From the NCBI GenBank assembly GCA_963971225.1, contig OZ020267.1:66368577-66432576 (forward strand): a stretch of 64,000 nt of DNA, written 5' to 3'. Origin of the DNA: Melieria omissa. Its lineage: Eukaryota > Arthropoda > Insecta > Diptera > Ulidiidae. The translations under genes were made by a program, and so were the position numbers. Of this stretch, positions 9,494 to 22,932 are shown one piece after another; position 1 is the stretch's first letter; the number at the start of each line of letters is the position of its first letter. The notes below the pieces were generated by a model. The model was given only the letters and a program-made list of their open reading frames with translations. It searched no databases and had not been told where the DNA came from.

Positions 9494-12400
9494 CTTAAAC
9501 GGCGAACGCGTTGTGTCCAAACGTTAAACAAATCTGTGAAAAGTTGCAAGCAAAGGAAAATTATTTTTTTGTGTAATGCCCAAAACAGTGAAAAAATTTG
9601 CAACGAACCAAAATCAAATAGGATACAAAATAAAAGCAAACGAAAATTAAAGCAGCCGTGAAGAGAGAGGCAAAGCGCTATATGCGAAGGGCAAAGCGAA
9701 ATGTGCAAACGGAAATAAAACGCAAAGAAATGTAAAGTTTGTAGTTGTGTTTTTGTGTTTGTAATGAAATTAAATGCCACAAATTAAGAAGCAATGACTT
9801 ATTTTTGCATATCAGCAACAATGTGAAAGGCCAACCAAGTCAAGTCAAGTCAAGTCAAGTCAGCGACAACGCAACGAAAATTGTCCAACAAGATAGGCGA
9901 AAACTCGTTTGTTTCCTTTTTGAGAGGTTGTTGTTACTGTAAAGGACATAAAGCCACTAATAGTAGGAAAACAGCAGCGAAAAAGTACGACCAAAAAGTG
10001 GAGAAAAGCGCATAAAAAGTAGAATTTCTATTGTCGAACGAAAAGGTAGTATACCGATGTTTGGGCCATACAAAGCCAACAACAGCAACAAAAACTGCCA
10101 TACTAAAATAGCAACAACAATATTAGCAGCGCCAGCAAAAAAGCGTATATGGCCGTTGCTGCCACCGCCGCCGCCATCGCCACAACCATCGTCACAGCCA
10201 CAGCCACAGCCATCGACATTGCCACATCCACATTCACATCTTCATCTTCAGCTGCTGCTGCTGCTGTTGCCGCCGCCGCCACCGTTTCGGTTTGCTTTGC
10301 TTCTTCGTTTGTGGCGCGTTGTTGTTGTGCTGCTTGAACTGGTATAGAAATTTATTCACCACACCCTGATCCTGTCTGCACATACACGCACACACGGCTA
10401 CGTAACGTTGCAGCGCTTCAGAGCCAAACGCACATTCGTAACGCAAGCGAAAATTTAGTGGGCAATACACACACACACACGCGCGCCCTCATGCACACAA
10501 ACACTGACGTAGCAGCACAGCAACACGCGCTGCGCTTCGCTGAGAGTCAACTGCGTGCTTGGTGTGTGGCAGAAATAGCTGCAATAACAACAACAAACAA
10601 CGTAACAACAAACCAGGAGCGAAAATTATGAATTTCGGGAGTTATGAAAAAATGAAGCAAACGCATGAAAAATTGTTGTTGCGGATGCTGCTCCAGCGTC
10701 GATGAGTATATGTGCGCCGCACAGTGTTGCATACTTTTGTGCGCTGTCACTGGCACCGCTGCTGTCGCTGCTGCGGCTGTTAGCGGAGTCCCGTAGGGTT
10801 CGTCAACGAAGTGAAGCTGCTGTGTGCTTTATTACGCATCGTGTGCTCGCAGCGGAAAGTGCTATTTGTGTGAGACTGAAAACACAAGAACAAAATTTCA
10901 TTTAATGTGAAATTTAACAAAGCCAGCAGGAAAGCATTCAAGTAATAAAATCTGATAAAATCTTAAAAAAATGTGACATTGTGTGCTTTTGTGCTGCGGG
11001 AAGAGCGCAACTAAATCGCATGCGATAAAAATTGACTTGTTCAAGTGTTAACAATGGAATTTTACGTTTGAACCAAATGCATAAATTTGTTTTAAAAAAT
11101 GTGTTTGAATATAGTGAAAAACGTGTGAACTTTGCAGTGGTCGCCATTTAAAGACGCCTTTTCGTTTTAATTAAACAGTTAAAGTTTCTTCTGTTCTCCG
11201 GGCAGTGACGGCGGCCAAAGTCAAAGGTGCCGTTAGAAATAGTGGCAGCCGTACAAGCATTTCCAAATGTTTATTTTCATGCAAATGGAAAAACCCTTTC
11301 AGCTGCTGAAGCGGACCTAACCCTAAATAATTTCGAAAAGTTTGCAACGGCAGTCGTTCATTTTTATGTGTGTACATAAAAAAATAAAAGCGGAGCGCAA
11401 GAAAGCGACCGAAGTTCGGGCCGCGGGAGCGAAGACGCATGAAAAAGGCGAAAAATTGCGAAAGACGGGCAAATAGTAATTCAACACGGCGACCGCCAAC
11501 GCGGCCACACAGCTACAGTCTCAGCAGATAACTCGAAAAATCCCAATAGCAATTGCCAGGCTCAGTGCCTCAGTGTGTGTGTGATGTATGTGTATGTATG
11601 TGTTTGTGTGTCGGTGGGTGGGTGTGTGTGTGCGAGAGAGCATTACGAATGGCGAAGGAAACGAGCAATAAAAGTGGAGAGCAACAAAATAAAAATGATA
11701 CAGCAAAGCCAGTAAGCGGAAGCAACAACAATGGGACAGCAACAAAAAAACAACAAACGCCAACAAAACTACAATACTTAAATATAAAAGTACAACTTAA
11801 CAGAAAATGTGCGGCCCTCCGCGCCTCGGCGTGCGACTTTGACAAGAAAAACCAGCATACAGCAACACTAACAACAATGGCAACAGCGCAGCAAATAGCG
11901 GCAACATTAGCAAACAACAATAAAAACGGCACAGCGCAGCAGCAACAACTGCGCGCCGCTTCAACTTCATTTAAATTCAAGTTAATGTGCGCCGAGCGTG
12001 ATTGTTGGAAAATTGTTTGAAACAAGCAAAAAAAATGAAGAACAAGAGAACAACCAGAAAACCCAAAACAACAAACGCAAGAAGCCCCACAAAAACTGTT
12101 GCGGCCCAAGTGTACCACGGGGCCAAATCATGCCGTCGACGATGATGAGCACAGCGATGATGTTGACGACGATGATGCGGATGTTGCTCTGAAGCGGCCA
12201 ACAGACGACAGTCCGCACGGCTGTGGCTGCGAAGTGGGAGATGAAGCGGCGCGGCGTGGCGCGGCATTAAATGTAGTGCTAAGTAGCAAGTTAAGAGGAA
12301 ATAAAAGAAAGACAAAGCGAAATGAAATAAAACTATGGGAAGGCGAAAGACACGAGCAGAAAGCGGCACAACGAAGCACATAAAACGGGCAAACATAATA

Positions 12401-13639
12401 AAAATCTAGGATACTGTGTCGCCAGCAGCCACTTGTGTCGTGCTGGCTGCTGGCTGCTGTGCACTTGGCACACGCACACAAACAGCAGCGGCGACCGACG
12501 CAACGACAGCAACAATAATCGCAGCAACAACCGGGCCAGCCGCAACAGAAGCAGCGACGGATGTGCGAGTAAATGACCGGAAACTGACATTATTCAGAAA
12601 ACAAAGTGGATTTGGCTTTTTCTCTGCGCCCTTGCTGGCCTCCTTCGCCGACGCTTTGTCTTCGAATGCCGCGCCAAACCAGGTCCAACAATAACAGCAA
12701 GAAGACAGAATATGAAAGCGCAGACCGAAAAATATCTGGCAAAAGTACACCAAAAAAAACGCTGGAAAGACGCCGAAAAAAACTAAGCAATAAGCGGCAG
12801 CACTTGAGAAAAGTTGCGAAAAAGGGCAAAGCCATGAAACGAAATACCGTAATAAGTGGCGAATGGCTGGCTGGGGCGCAGGCCTTAACGCGAAGGCGCA
12901 AAGGTCATGCCGAGCGGCTCCGACGGTGGCACGCAGCAGTGTGCAGACTAAATTGGCTTGCGGACAGACAGCGGATATTTAATTACATAAATTGAATTTG
13001 ATAAGAAGCTATGCGTTACTCTTGTTATTGTTGGTGTTGTTGTTGTGTACTTTTTTGCAGTGAACTTTCATTTTGTATTGTTTGCCTTGTTTGAAGTGCA
13101 AAAACGCCAAGATTTCTATTTTTGCTACACATTTGTACATATGTGTACACATGCAAGCGAATGTGTAGCGACAACAACAACAACAACAACAAGTGGCAAG
13201 TCAACAAATAACAACAGCAATAAGCACCGCCAATAAAAACAGTAAAACAAAGCAGAGGAAAGGGTTGAAGTCGATGACGATGACACAGTTTACGAGTCGC
13301 AGTTACAAATTGACAAAAAAGTTCTTTTCGGCGCTAATTTTGTGCTATTTAACTCGTTTGAAAAGTTGACAAAAGTCACATAAAATCAAAGACCATAACA
13401 AAAAAAGCATTAAGAAAAACTTTTTGAAGTATTCACTTGGTTAACATTGAACTGAACTCATAAAAAAACTTAAAAATACAGAAAAAAATAATAATTACTT
13501 GATTGGTAGTGTTGCAGTTAGTAGAGGTACTCCAGATTAAGTTTATTTTGCAAATTGCGAGAATCAAAATTATGAGCCTGATCTATTATGCTTTACAATC
13601 ACCAAACCAGAGCAATTATGTTTCCTATTGATTCACTGA
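9494..13639. other. Probable 5'UTR/intron-like non-coding sequence
   Basis: The sequence downstream of the candidate promoter is A-rich on the plus strand and full of GTGAAAA, CAACAACAA and CAGCAGC words, the usual look of long dipteran 5' leaders. It contains five tandem CAAGT units at 9836-9860 and GT-rich tracts near 11570-11640. Open frames of 60-180 codons here are low-complexity on both strands (Cys/Phe-rich or His/Thr repeats) and lack any known domain. Whether it is exon or intron cannot be decided from sequence alone. Confidence 0.4.
9836..9860. repeat. Pentanucleotide repeat (CAAGT)5
   Basis: Five perfect CAAGT units stand in tandem inside the candidate 5' leader. It is a short microsatellite that is likely to vary in length between individuals. 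Confidence 0.9.
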
Positions 13640-13969
13640 TAACACATGGCAACAAATTTCGACTTTTGGTCGGCTTTTCAGGGCTTGACATCAGTTCTAG
13701 GGTAATTAGGGACCGCTGATTTCGAATCCGCAAGCCGTTTTTTAAACTTAGTTTCCGTTTTCGCAAAAAATGGGCGCGTCACTTTTTCGTATTTTCCCTG
13801 ACTTTTTTCATGTTTGCGATTGTAACTTCTTAACCAATGAACCGGTTGACATGAGTTTTACTTTATGGCATTTACAACACCTCACGGCTTCTTTTCCAAT
13901 GTAATTTATTTGTAAAAGTTTTAAAATTCCGCGGTAATTGGACTTCAAAGTCGAAAAATATGGAATTTC
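13640..13969 (-). repeat. Unclassified ~330-bp interspersed repeat, copy B
   Basis: This is the reverse-complement counterpart of the copy at 4589-4920, with near full-length correspondence and scattered point differences. Shared words include CGCGGTAATTGGAC and CACTTTTTCG. An open frame on the minus strand contains a CCKCHK string, but the equivalent frame in copy A is broken, so coding is not supported. Confidence 0.75.
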
Positions 13970-14546
13970 AAGGCTCTCTTTTTTTGATGCTTTTATTAAG
14001 AACAAACCATGCTGGTATTATCATTATTCCAACTTAAAAAAAACTTAAAAGAGTGGCAGCCTTCTTATGAAAGCTCAAGACAGCACTTAAAACCATAAAG
14101 GTTTCAATATACTTAAACATTCTGATCTACATGAAAGCAATGGAGACCAGATTTATTTATCTATTCTTGACCACTGCCGAACATTGGCACATAGAGTTTA
14201 AAATTAATTCTTCTTGAATGGAACACGACAACGAAAACAGTCTTTGTATAGGAATTTTTGTTTTTTTAGTTAGTCTGTGTGTATTCTGGGCACAACAACC
14301 TCAGTTCCAGGCTTTAGTTTCCGCCTAGGTTGAATATTTGCCTACATCACTTTCTTTCAGCATAGATCAGGGTTGTCTGTCAAAATTGCAGGCACGTTCT
14401 TCTGCTCAGAGTCTGAAAGAGGGAGATATCGATTTGCTTTTCTAGTCTCGCGTCTTTTCTAGTTCATTAGCGTAGTTGTCTATGTTGCTGCCGTATTACC
14501 GGAGTTAGTGGTTACCCCGAGTGCTGGGGAGTGCTGCTTGTCTTTT

Positions 14547-14875
14547 CTTCTTCTTCTTGACTGGCACGACAGCCCAATTACGAGACTAAGGCCTAGCTAC
14601 CCGCAATCAACCGTGTTGTGCGTGCGAATTTTTTACAAGGTTTGATGGGACCTACAGTTTTATGCCGATTCCGAACGGCGAGTTGGGAGCTTTTTCACAG
14701 GCAATTTTACTCTCAGAGGTTTGCCATTTCCTGCTAAGAGGACAGCCGCCGATAGAAAACATTTTTGTTTTTCTTTTTTCGGTGTTAGCAGCAATGGAGT
14801 ATTGAACCTTGACTCGCGGCCCAACGCACTAGCCAGCTGAGCTACGGCGACTGCGACTGCGACTGCGACTGGGTT
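14547..14875 (-). mobile_element. tRNA-derived SINE, copy 1
   Basis: Read on the minus strand, the element starts with a tRNA-like head carrying a perfect A box (TAGCTCAGCTGG) and a degenerate B-box region. It continues with a unique body and ends in a GAA/AAG-rich tail (CTTCTTCTTCTT on the plus strand). A 9-bp direct repeat, TTGTCTTTT, flanks it at 14538-14546 and 14876-14884. Four CGACTG units sit at the head end. It shares its body with copies at 41347-41581 and 60346-60642, which establishes a family. Confidence 0.85.
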
Positions 14876-14884
14876 TTGTCTTTT

Positions 14885-16492
14885 GGATTAATAAAATTAT
14901 CTATAATTATTTACAATATTGGAAGTTTTTCATTTCTGTATATATTGACTTGTCCGCGTTGATTTTATTCGTGACAAACGACTCTTAGTATTCCATTCGA
15001 TTTACTGTCCTTCTCATTTCGATTGTGCATAATTTAAACTAGTCGGTAATAGTAGAATGTGCTGCTCACTATCAGATTCACTTTGTTGTGTCTTTATGCT
15101 CGATATGAAAATAAGAAATTGCTCTGCCGAAAATTACTTGAAAAAGTGAACAATGGAACTAAAGTGGAGCAATGCTCAGTGAAACTGAACTATGCAGTAA
15201 TAGAAAATTAAAAACTTTTTTTAAAATACACCAAAATATTTTCTAAAATTCAGATAATTTTGCTATCGTAATTTTAATAATTAAAATTTTACCTCAACAG
15301 TCATCGGCTACGCAATTGCTCGCATCAAACTAGGCAGCACAAATGTTAACATTAAATATGCCCAAACCTTTTATTATTCAATTTGCAATATTCACAACTA
15401 CAACTGCAACAACTGCAACAACAACAACTAAAACAATGCTGACCATTACTAGCGCTGATGTGTGAATACTTTGAGCATTTGCAGCCTCAACATTCAGCAA
15501 CATTGCTTTCCCCTTCTACATACACGTCGCTGCGCTGCCACATCACATACAACAGCAACAGAAACAACAACAATAAAAACAACAGCAACCACAATTTAAC
15601 GTAATGCAACAATACCATACAAAATAACAACAAAAATAAAGCAAAAAAAAAATAAAAACAAAAGCCAAGCGAAGCTAGTCAACAATACGACAACAATAAC
15701 AACAACAATACAAACATCATCATTGCAATTAATAAGGCAAATTATTGCAAACAATACAAATTGGTCAGCTCATCGGCTTGACAACGAGCAGCAGCAATAA
15801 CTGCCACAGCAACAACGGCAACAAAACGGCAGCAAATAGTCAGGGAAACGGTAACAGCAACAGTAACGGTAAAGGAAACGGCAGCGTCAGCAAACCAACG
15901 TAGAGGGAGGCATTTAGCTGAATCACGTTTAATTAAGGTGAGTCTACTATACACACCCATACACACACACACACACATACACATACATACACAACAGTTT
16001 ATTAGTGCGTTAGCTTGCGGTTTGTTGTGATTCTCATAGCATCTAATGAGTGAGATGTGAGAAAAAAATTTTGATTCCAATGACCATTTCATTAGGTCCA
16101 ATGAAACGTGACGCTGCAATGCTGCTGGTGGTTGACCAATAGATAAATAAAAGACAATTTCTCAAATGTGAAGATTTTCTTGTTGACAGCTTACACAATG
16201 ATGGCGCAGTTATCGAGACTTGAGGGAAGGGGTGTTCAAGAAGCAAAGCTACTCATATTCTTTGAAAGGCGGGGCAAAGTGACCCTGGTGACTTTTGTCT
16301 TCTACCACGAAAGTCGTGTAAGTCGTGAAATTATGAAGAGCATATCGACTTGTGGCTTCACAACAGAGGCAAAACATAATAGGAAGCCTCCCGAATGAGT
16401 TGATGGTCATCTTGAAGTGGTCTAAAATGTATGAGGTTTAATAGGTTGCTAGAAATGTAGCTCTGAATTTAATGAAAACTTGTTTAAAAATA
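14885..16492. other. Non-coding sequence with CAA-rich and CA repeats
   Basis: The stretch is AT-rich up to about 15360 and then strongly CAA/AAC-rich (15390-15850). A CA microsatellite lies near 15960-15990, just after the candidate splice donor at 15938. Short open frames here have no recognisable domains. Confidence 0.5.
15935..15943 (+). promoter_or_regulatory. Candidate 5'UTR splice donor (AAG|GTGAGT)
   Basis: AAG|GTGAGT at 15935-15943 matches the full donor consensus, with the cut after 15937. It follows a CAA/CAG-rich segment that looks like a fly 5'UTR. The first coding GluClalpha exon has its own acceptor at 38127, so at least one upstream non-coding exon must exist. This donor is a candidate for its end. 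Two other strong donors, at 18448 (CTGG|GTGAGT) and 22262 (CAAG|GTAAGA), are alternatives. Confidence 0.35.
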
Positions 16493-17300
16493 TTGCACAC
16501 GCACAACAAAAGTGACACAACTCAAAATTTTTGATTTTTCAGGAAACGCAAAAAACTGTTTTTGAGCTAAACATTTTTTTTAAATAACGTATAGACCGTT
16601 CAGTAGAAAATCCGTACAGATTATGCTTTATGATAAGTTGCAAGATTTTTTTTTTTTTTACACTGGAAAATCCAAAATTTTGAGTTGTGACTGTTTTGAT
16701 GATATTTTAATACAATAATTACCGAATTATTTCAAGTTATGCCACTTTTTCTGAATTTAATAATTATAAATGACAGTTAAAAAGTTGAAAGAAAAATTTT
16801 GAAAATTCATAATTAATTTTAATAAATAAAAATCAATAAAAAAATCGTCAGAATTTTGCTTAACCGTATGTATCCAAAGAGAAAATTATAAACGTTTCAA
16901 TTTTCTCAGACCTCTTTCTTAAAAAAGTGTGAAAGATGGTTTTAAACAAGCATAATCCCAACACAAGGTCACAAGAATGGTTCAATTAATTATATCCTGA
17001 AAAAAGTTATAATAAAACAAAAAACCAAATGTATCATTTTTGATACAAAGCTCGATCTACGGTTAAAATTAACTTTAACAAAAATGTATTTCGTCAAAAG
17101 TGACACAATTTGAGTTAGGACTCTTTTGCATTGAGCTGCAGCGATCAAATAGCATCAAACTTCTGACATGAAGAGAGACCTAACTGTATTTTTGCAACAG
17201 TTAACAACAACAAAGTATACTGAGCATTGTGCACAGTATTAACACATAAACCCGAAAATGAAAAATTTTGAGTTGTGTCACTTTTGAAGTGCGTGTGCGA
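16493..17300. mobile_element. Non-autonomous TIR element, 808 bp
   Basis: Inverted ends beginning T(T/C)GCACACGCAC and continuing through AAAAGTGACACAACTCAAAATTTTT match over about 46 bp with three or four differences. Each is bordered outside by TA, the target used by Tc1/mariner and related elements. Shorter fragments of the same end sequence recur inside, near 16674-16690 and 17096-17112. There is no transposase frame. The superfamily is not certain from the ends alone. Confidence 0.75.
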
Positions 17301-17302
17301 TA

Positions 17303-20300
17303 TCTTTGATTTTTAAACTTAAAGTAACAAGATTAAGAATGTATTTGATGATCATTCGTATGTTGTAAACTTAAAGGTGCAGTTCAGTTTAATAATTTGA
17401 TTGCACATTGATTGGAAAATTGGATATTTTATTATCTTCTTTAGCATTGCTTATCCATTTGCTTTGCCATTTATTCATATCGGTCAACGCATATTGCACT
17501 TAGGTCCCTTAAAATAGCAGCAAATAAATTATGTTAAAATATTCCTTTCTCGACTTTCAACTTGAAAACAATACGAACCTATGCGTAATGATCCACTTTA
17601 AATACACATTTTTTCAAGCACATTTAAGTTCTTTGCACAAAGCTAAAATTTCAAATTGTTACATGCAAAATTTGCATTGCGTTTACCTTTCGCATTCAGC
17701 TGCCATACACACAGCTGTATGTAGGTATGTAAATATTTTATTCATATATAAGTGTGTATATGTATGTATTGACGTGAAGGAAAAATCAATTTCAATTGCA
17801 AACGAAAGACAGAGCAGTGAGTGCAGCGGCAAAATACAGCAATTGGATATAAAGAAAGACGAGAGACACTTTTACAATAATCACCGCTTGTGAAAAGCGA
17901 CCGCACACTTACCCACCGGGCGACATGAAACGTTGACAGCAACAACAGAATAAGCCACACAAGACGAGGACAACGACAGCCACGACAACGTCAACGACAA
18001 CGACAACGACGATGGCGATGGCGATGGCGATGGCCATGGCGACGGTGCTGCATGATGAGCGTGACATTTCGCTGTCGTACTGGCGCGGCGACCGCATCTC
18101 AAGGCACGCCCAATGGAATTTGCTGAATTACAGCGACGCGACGCGACTTTGACTTGCTGGATGGTGGACGTGTGCGAGTGGAATGAGGTTGACGGGGCTT
18201 GGGGGATGGTCGGGTGGGCAGCCGAGTATCCACGGCATGTGACGGCACTCATAAAGCAATCAAGAAACACTTAAGTATTTTTGCTGCGAGGAAAAAGTGT
18301 CAATTGTCAATGAAATCGAAATGCGATGCGCACTCAGTGAAGCACACAAATGCAGACCAACACAGACAGACAGACCGAGCGGGAGGAACACCTGCGCGCG
18401 GAACACTGTGCGGGCCAAGATGGCGCGCATGTGAGCTTAACAGCTGGGTGAGTGCCGCATAAGCGGATTTGCTTGTAATTTGTCTCAAAGCAGAAAAACA
18501 CATGATCGCGTTACTGATGTGCGCGAGCGGGCGCGTGCCACTATAGTTGTTGTTGTTGTTGTTGTACGCCAAGACGTAGGAGCAAGTTGTGCAACTAGCT
18601 TGCGTGCAGCAGCTAAGCGGCTTTAAGTGTTGGCTGCTGTGCGCCAGACGCAGGCAAAAATAAAACACTTTCGCTGCGCGTGCGAATTTGTTTGAGTGTG
18701 TGTGTGTGTGTACGAATGCAAAATGCACAACAAATATGCATAGAAAAATACAAACAAAGTATTACAGTTTTATGAGTGTTTACTGAGGAAATATTGTACG
18801 AGTGGAAAATTTTCGGTTTACGCTTTAAGCCAATAAAATGTTGCACCATGGCTGGCAGCGTTGCCGTTGGGTGTCTGTATTTGTGTTGGTGTGCATGAAA
18901 ATTGAAAATTAAAATACGGAAGCAGTGGCAGTGGCATTTTAAATACATTAATGCAGCGTTGCAGCATCGTCGTCGTGGCTGTTGCTGCCGTTGCTGTTGT
19001 TGGCGTCCTTCCTGGACCACTGGGCTACTTATTCAACCTTTGTGGAATGTTAAAAGTGCATTTGAAATTTAATTAAAAACTTGTATTGCACGCTTTTGCA
19101 TGAAATTACATTTTCGCACACAAACACATAAACACGTAAAAACAGAGGTAGCAACAGCAGCAGCCAACACAACAACAATCGCACAGCAACGCTGAAATGT
19201 ATGCAAGTGATGTGCTGCGTGGCAGCTGTGGCAGCAAAATACCACCAACAACCACAATAATAGCGCTGACAACAGCAATAACAACAATAACAACCGCCAA
19301 CACAATCACAATGGCCATGCGAAAATGTTGCACACATACACTGCGCGTCGGGGACATTGTTGCATGCTAAATTGTATGCGCAACAACAGCAAGAACGAAA
19401 ACAAGAAATACTCGCACACACATAGAAGCTGCTGTTGTTGTATTCATGTTACGCTCTGGATATTGCACTGTCGTATGTAAATGCATTAAACTTGTAAGGT
19501 GAAAAGGTCAATTTGCGGCGGGCAGCAACAGCAATGAACAAACAGACACACACACAGATACTCATTTTAGCGTAAGCGTGTATTTGACGGCGCTGTGTGT
19601 GGGTGTTTGTGTGTGTGGCTATTTGCTTGCGTTTGTTAACGAAAATAGTTTTTGCCCGGCAGCCTTTTTTGCCACTTTGCCGCATTGACACGGCATGTCA
19701 CCTAAAAGCCATACAATTCAATTATGCGCGCTCACCCCTCTCGCCACCTGTTAGCCCCACTCGCCATTCCGTAGCCTTTACAGCGAACTCGAACCGTGGT
19801 TAACTTTGCTCGTCCTGCCTTTGTCTGTCGCTTTGCACCTTTGGCTGTGTCGCTCCAGCAAAGCGAAAATGCAAATGTTACTCATACGCCATGTCGGCGC
19901 AAACTTTTTCAATTGTTTTAGCATCAATGGCAGCCAGCAGCAGCGGCAGCGGCAGCAGTTCGAGCGCGCATTACATTCAATTCAATTTAACTTTAATGCT
20001 GCTTTACGCACTTAGACGTGAATGGCCAAAACAATTCGCATAAATTGCAATTGTAAACTTTTTTATTTGCGCCGCCTGTTTTTGGCGCACGAAAATAGCA
20101 TTTTTATGCGATGCAGTGAGCTGGTGTGGTGTAGACACTTTGGCGAGCCCTTTATAAAAACAGGAAATATGAAAGGGGCGATGACAGTAAGGAAAAGAAG
20201 ACCGAAATCAAAGGCTGCTGCGATGTAGACTTTACACATTTATGCGACTGTCTGGATGTTCTCTGGCTGGCATGAGAGAAATATTGAGTAAGAAGTAAAG

Positions 20301-22930
20301 AAGCTGTGGTGACATGTAAGAAATGTTAAACATTGTTATTAATGGGGTCACATGAAACTATTTAAAGGCACTTTATAATATCTGAGAAAGCATTAACCAT
20401 TTTTTAAAACATTTCATAATAGGATTTTTCATATCATTGCAAACTTTGAGGCAATCGTTAGAGTACAAATAAGACAGTTTGTACTGAGAAAGACATACAA
20501 TTGAATTAAGAAAGCAAACAATTGTGGCTTTACTTTTGCATTATTTTACTTATATTTGAGTCGAAGAGAGACTTGATTTTTGTATTAGTTGACCTTCAAG
20601 CCAAATTTTCAAATGAGATTTTGGGTTCCATTTTCCGATACTAAGAGAACTAGGTACTACGAGAGCTAAATACTTAAAGAAAACTTTGTACCAAGTTTGT
20701 TGGTTTTTAATTCAGGTGAATACAAATTTGTTTTCTTGAATTGTTTTGATACAGATTCCATTTTTTTATAGTGTTATAGTGTAAAGTGTGACAAAATTTA
20801 GCAAAACTATTTGAAGTGGTCTCTTTTTTGATTTTTTGGACTAGCCTCAATTTATCACTCTTAGTTGATGTTTTCTATGTTCTAACCCACCAAACAAGCT
20901 ACCTCAGACTATAGTTTAGTACATAATCCAGTCGCTTTAAACTGATAAAAATGCTGTTGTGTTGTTATATTTGCATTTGACGTTACGCTGCGTTGCCGAA
21001 AATAATCTGCTAAATCAGCTTAAACTTTTTTACATACTCTGCCTGTGGCTGGTTTTGGTTGGTTTATTTATTTTTTATTAAATATATTTATTCCAATAAA
21101 TATGATACGTGCGCGCCGCACACAATCAAAATCATCCGCACAACCACACACACACACACATACAAGCAAACACAAATTTAGGCGCAATCAGACCCACACA
21201 CCTGTGTGCAGGCAGCCAAACGTGACTGTTACCTCAATTTTGGTTGGCGTGGAATTTGTTGTTGTTGGTTCACTGTAACGCGCCGCGATTTACAGCGCCA
21301 TAAATCGCGGTACTTTTAATCCCCCATCGCTCACGTCGCTCAGTCTCTCTCGTGCGCTCTCGCCGTAACTTTTGTGCTATCTGTGTTTATGTTTTAAAAA
21401 CGCATAAATTTCGAGAAATTTTGAAATACGCGCATAATAAAAAATAAGACACAATAGCAATTTTACGGTTAATCGTGTCTAACTGGAAGTTTCTTTGGTA
21501 AAATTGATCAATATTTTGCAATTGCCAAAAAATTCACGTACACAAATTTGTGAGTTATTTCGGCAAAAAGCCAAGCATGCTTTGCGCAATCGTAACGCAA
21601 TTTGCCATAAATCAATTTGATTTTGAAAATTAATTTTCCTAGTCCCACATACGCCTCACACTTACACAAAGCCTTAGCCAGCTTAATCGGCGACCTCGAG
21701 TCTTTGCCCACTCCGCTGTCCATTATTTGCGAAATGAGATTAAAATTTCAATTCCATGTCGTCGTCTCGAACAGCAGTTCGGCTGGCATTTTCGTCGCAT
21801 CGACGCTGTGTAATTGTGAATGCTGTCACACAAATCAATTGCATAAGTACTCGGCCTGCGTCTGCCGCGCACCACCTGCTGCTGCTCAGCTCGCGCTCAG
21901 CGACAGCTCAATTGTGCCAAATGTATGTGGACCAATGCGCATGTGTGTGTGTGTGTGCATGTGTATGCAGCATCAATACAGCCACGTGCATCGTGCACTT
22001 TGCACTTTCAACGGAATTGAATGATTTTTTAATTAAGAAAATGGCAAAATGGCGTAGTCGACGGCAGAGCCGCTGCAGCAGTGGCTGCATGTTGCAAGCG
22101 ACAAATGTATATCCTTCCCGCTGCTTGCAAGCGCTTTGTTTTCTCTGATATTTTCGTCTTTTCGATCTTTTTCGATTTTTCGCCTCGCCTCGTCTCGCAT
22201 CCTCTTATTTTCTATATTTTCGTTAGGCATTGCTGCATGTGCGAGGGGCGTTGTTAGCAAGGTAAGACATCAAAATTGTCTCGCAGCCACACATACACAC
22301 ATGTTGTATATACGTATGGCCGTGGCGCTAACTCACATCTACACACCGGTGTAGACACAGTTCGGCCGTTTTCGGCACATGTGCCGACATTGAGTGGAAA
22401 AAAGTTGCGCTGCCTTTCAACTACCCGCAGCCAGATGGCAGCGGCCGATATGTTTGTCATTGACTTATGAGTTTTTAACAAATTGCAAGTGGAAATGAAA
22501 ATTTCATTTCCTGCTGTCACGCCTCCTCTTTCTTCTCACCCAATGACCAGTGAGTTATTGTTGAAAAGAAATTGTCTGTTAATTAATTGGAAGATTGAAA
22601 ATGTAATGAAATTGTTACAGAGACTAATGACATTTTCGATAGAAATTGAATTGTGAACATTTCTAAAGATTTTCCTGTGAAAACTCAATTAGAAATTTTT
22701 AGTAATTAGGCCGCATATTCGTTCAAACTTTGAGTGCTTCGAATGAGGCTAACTTATACTAAAATTCTTTAGATTTTTTATTCTCTAGAAATGTTTCTCC
22801 TTAAAAAATTTTCTCAAAAGACTTTTAATATAAGTGCATGAATTTGATATTACTTTACTGTTTGCTTTACTTTACTTCACTGTTTGCTGGTCTGTATGAA
22901 TTGTGGAATAGTTCTGAACAAAAACATAAA
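17303..22930. other. Non-coding, intron-like sequence with simple repeats
   Basis: No exon, RNA gene or mobile-element protein is recognised. Simple repeats include GGCGAT units near 18010-18040, GTT/CAA tracts near 18545 and 19160-19280, GT runs near 18690-18715 and CA runs near 21140 and 21940. Strong donor-like sites occur at 18448 and 22262. Perfect palindromes lie at 22343-22352 and 22373-22386. The many 60-140 codon open frames coincide with these repeats and have compositional translations only. Confidence 0.5.
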
Positions 22931-22932
22931 TA

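Noticed and set aside
11553..12118. Open frames of 155 and 182 codons on opposite strands
   Set aside because: GT-repeat and CAA-repeat translations (His-Thr-His and Asn/Gln/Ala), complementary to each other; no family resemblance.
14806..14875. Possible tRNA gene on the minus strand
   Set aside because: The A and B boxes belong to the head of a SINE; the acceptor stem is not complete and the same head recurs in another copy with a shared non-tRNA body.
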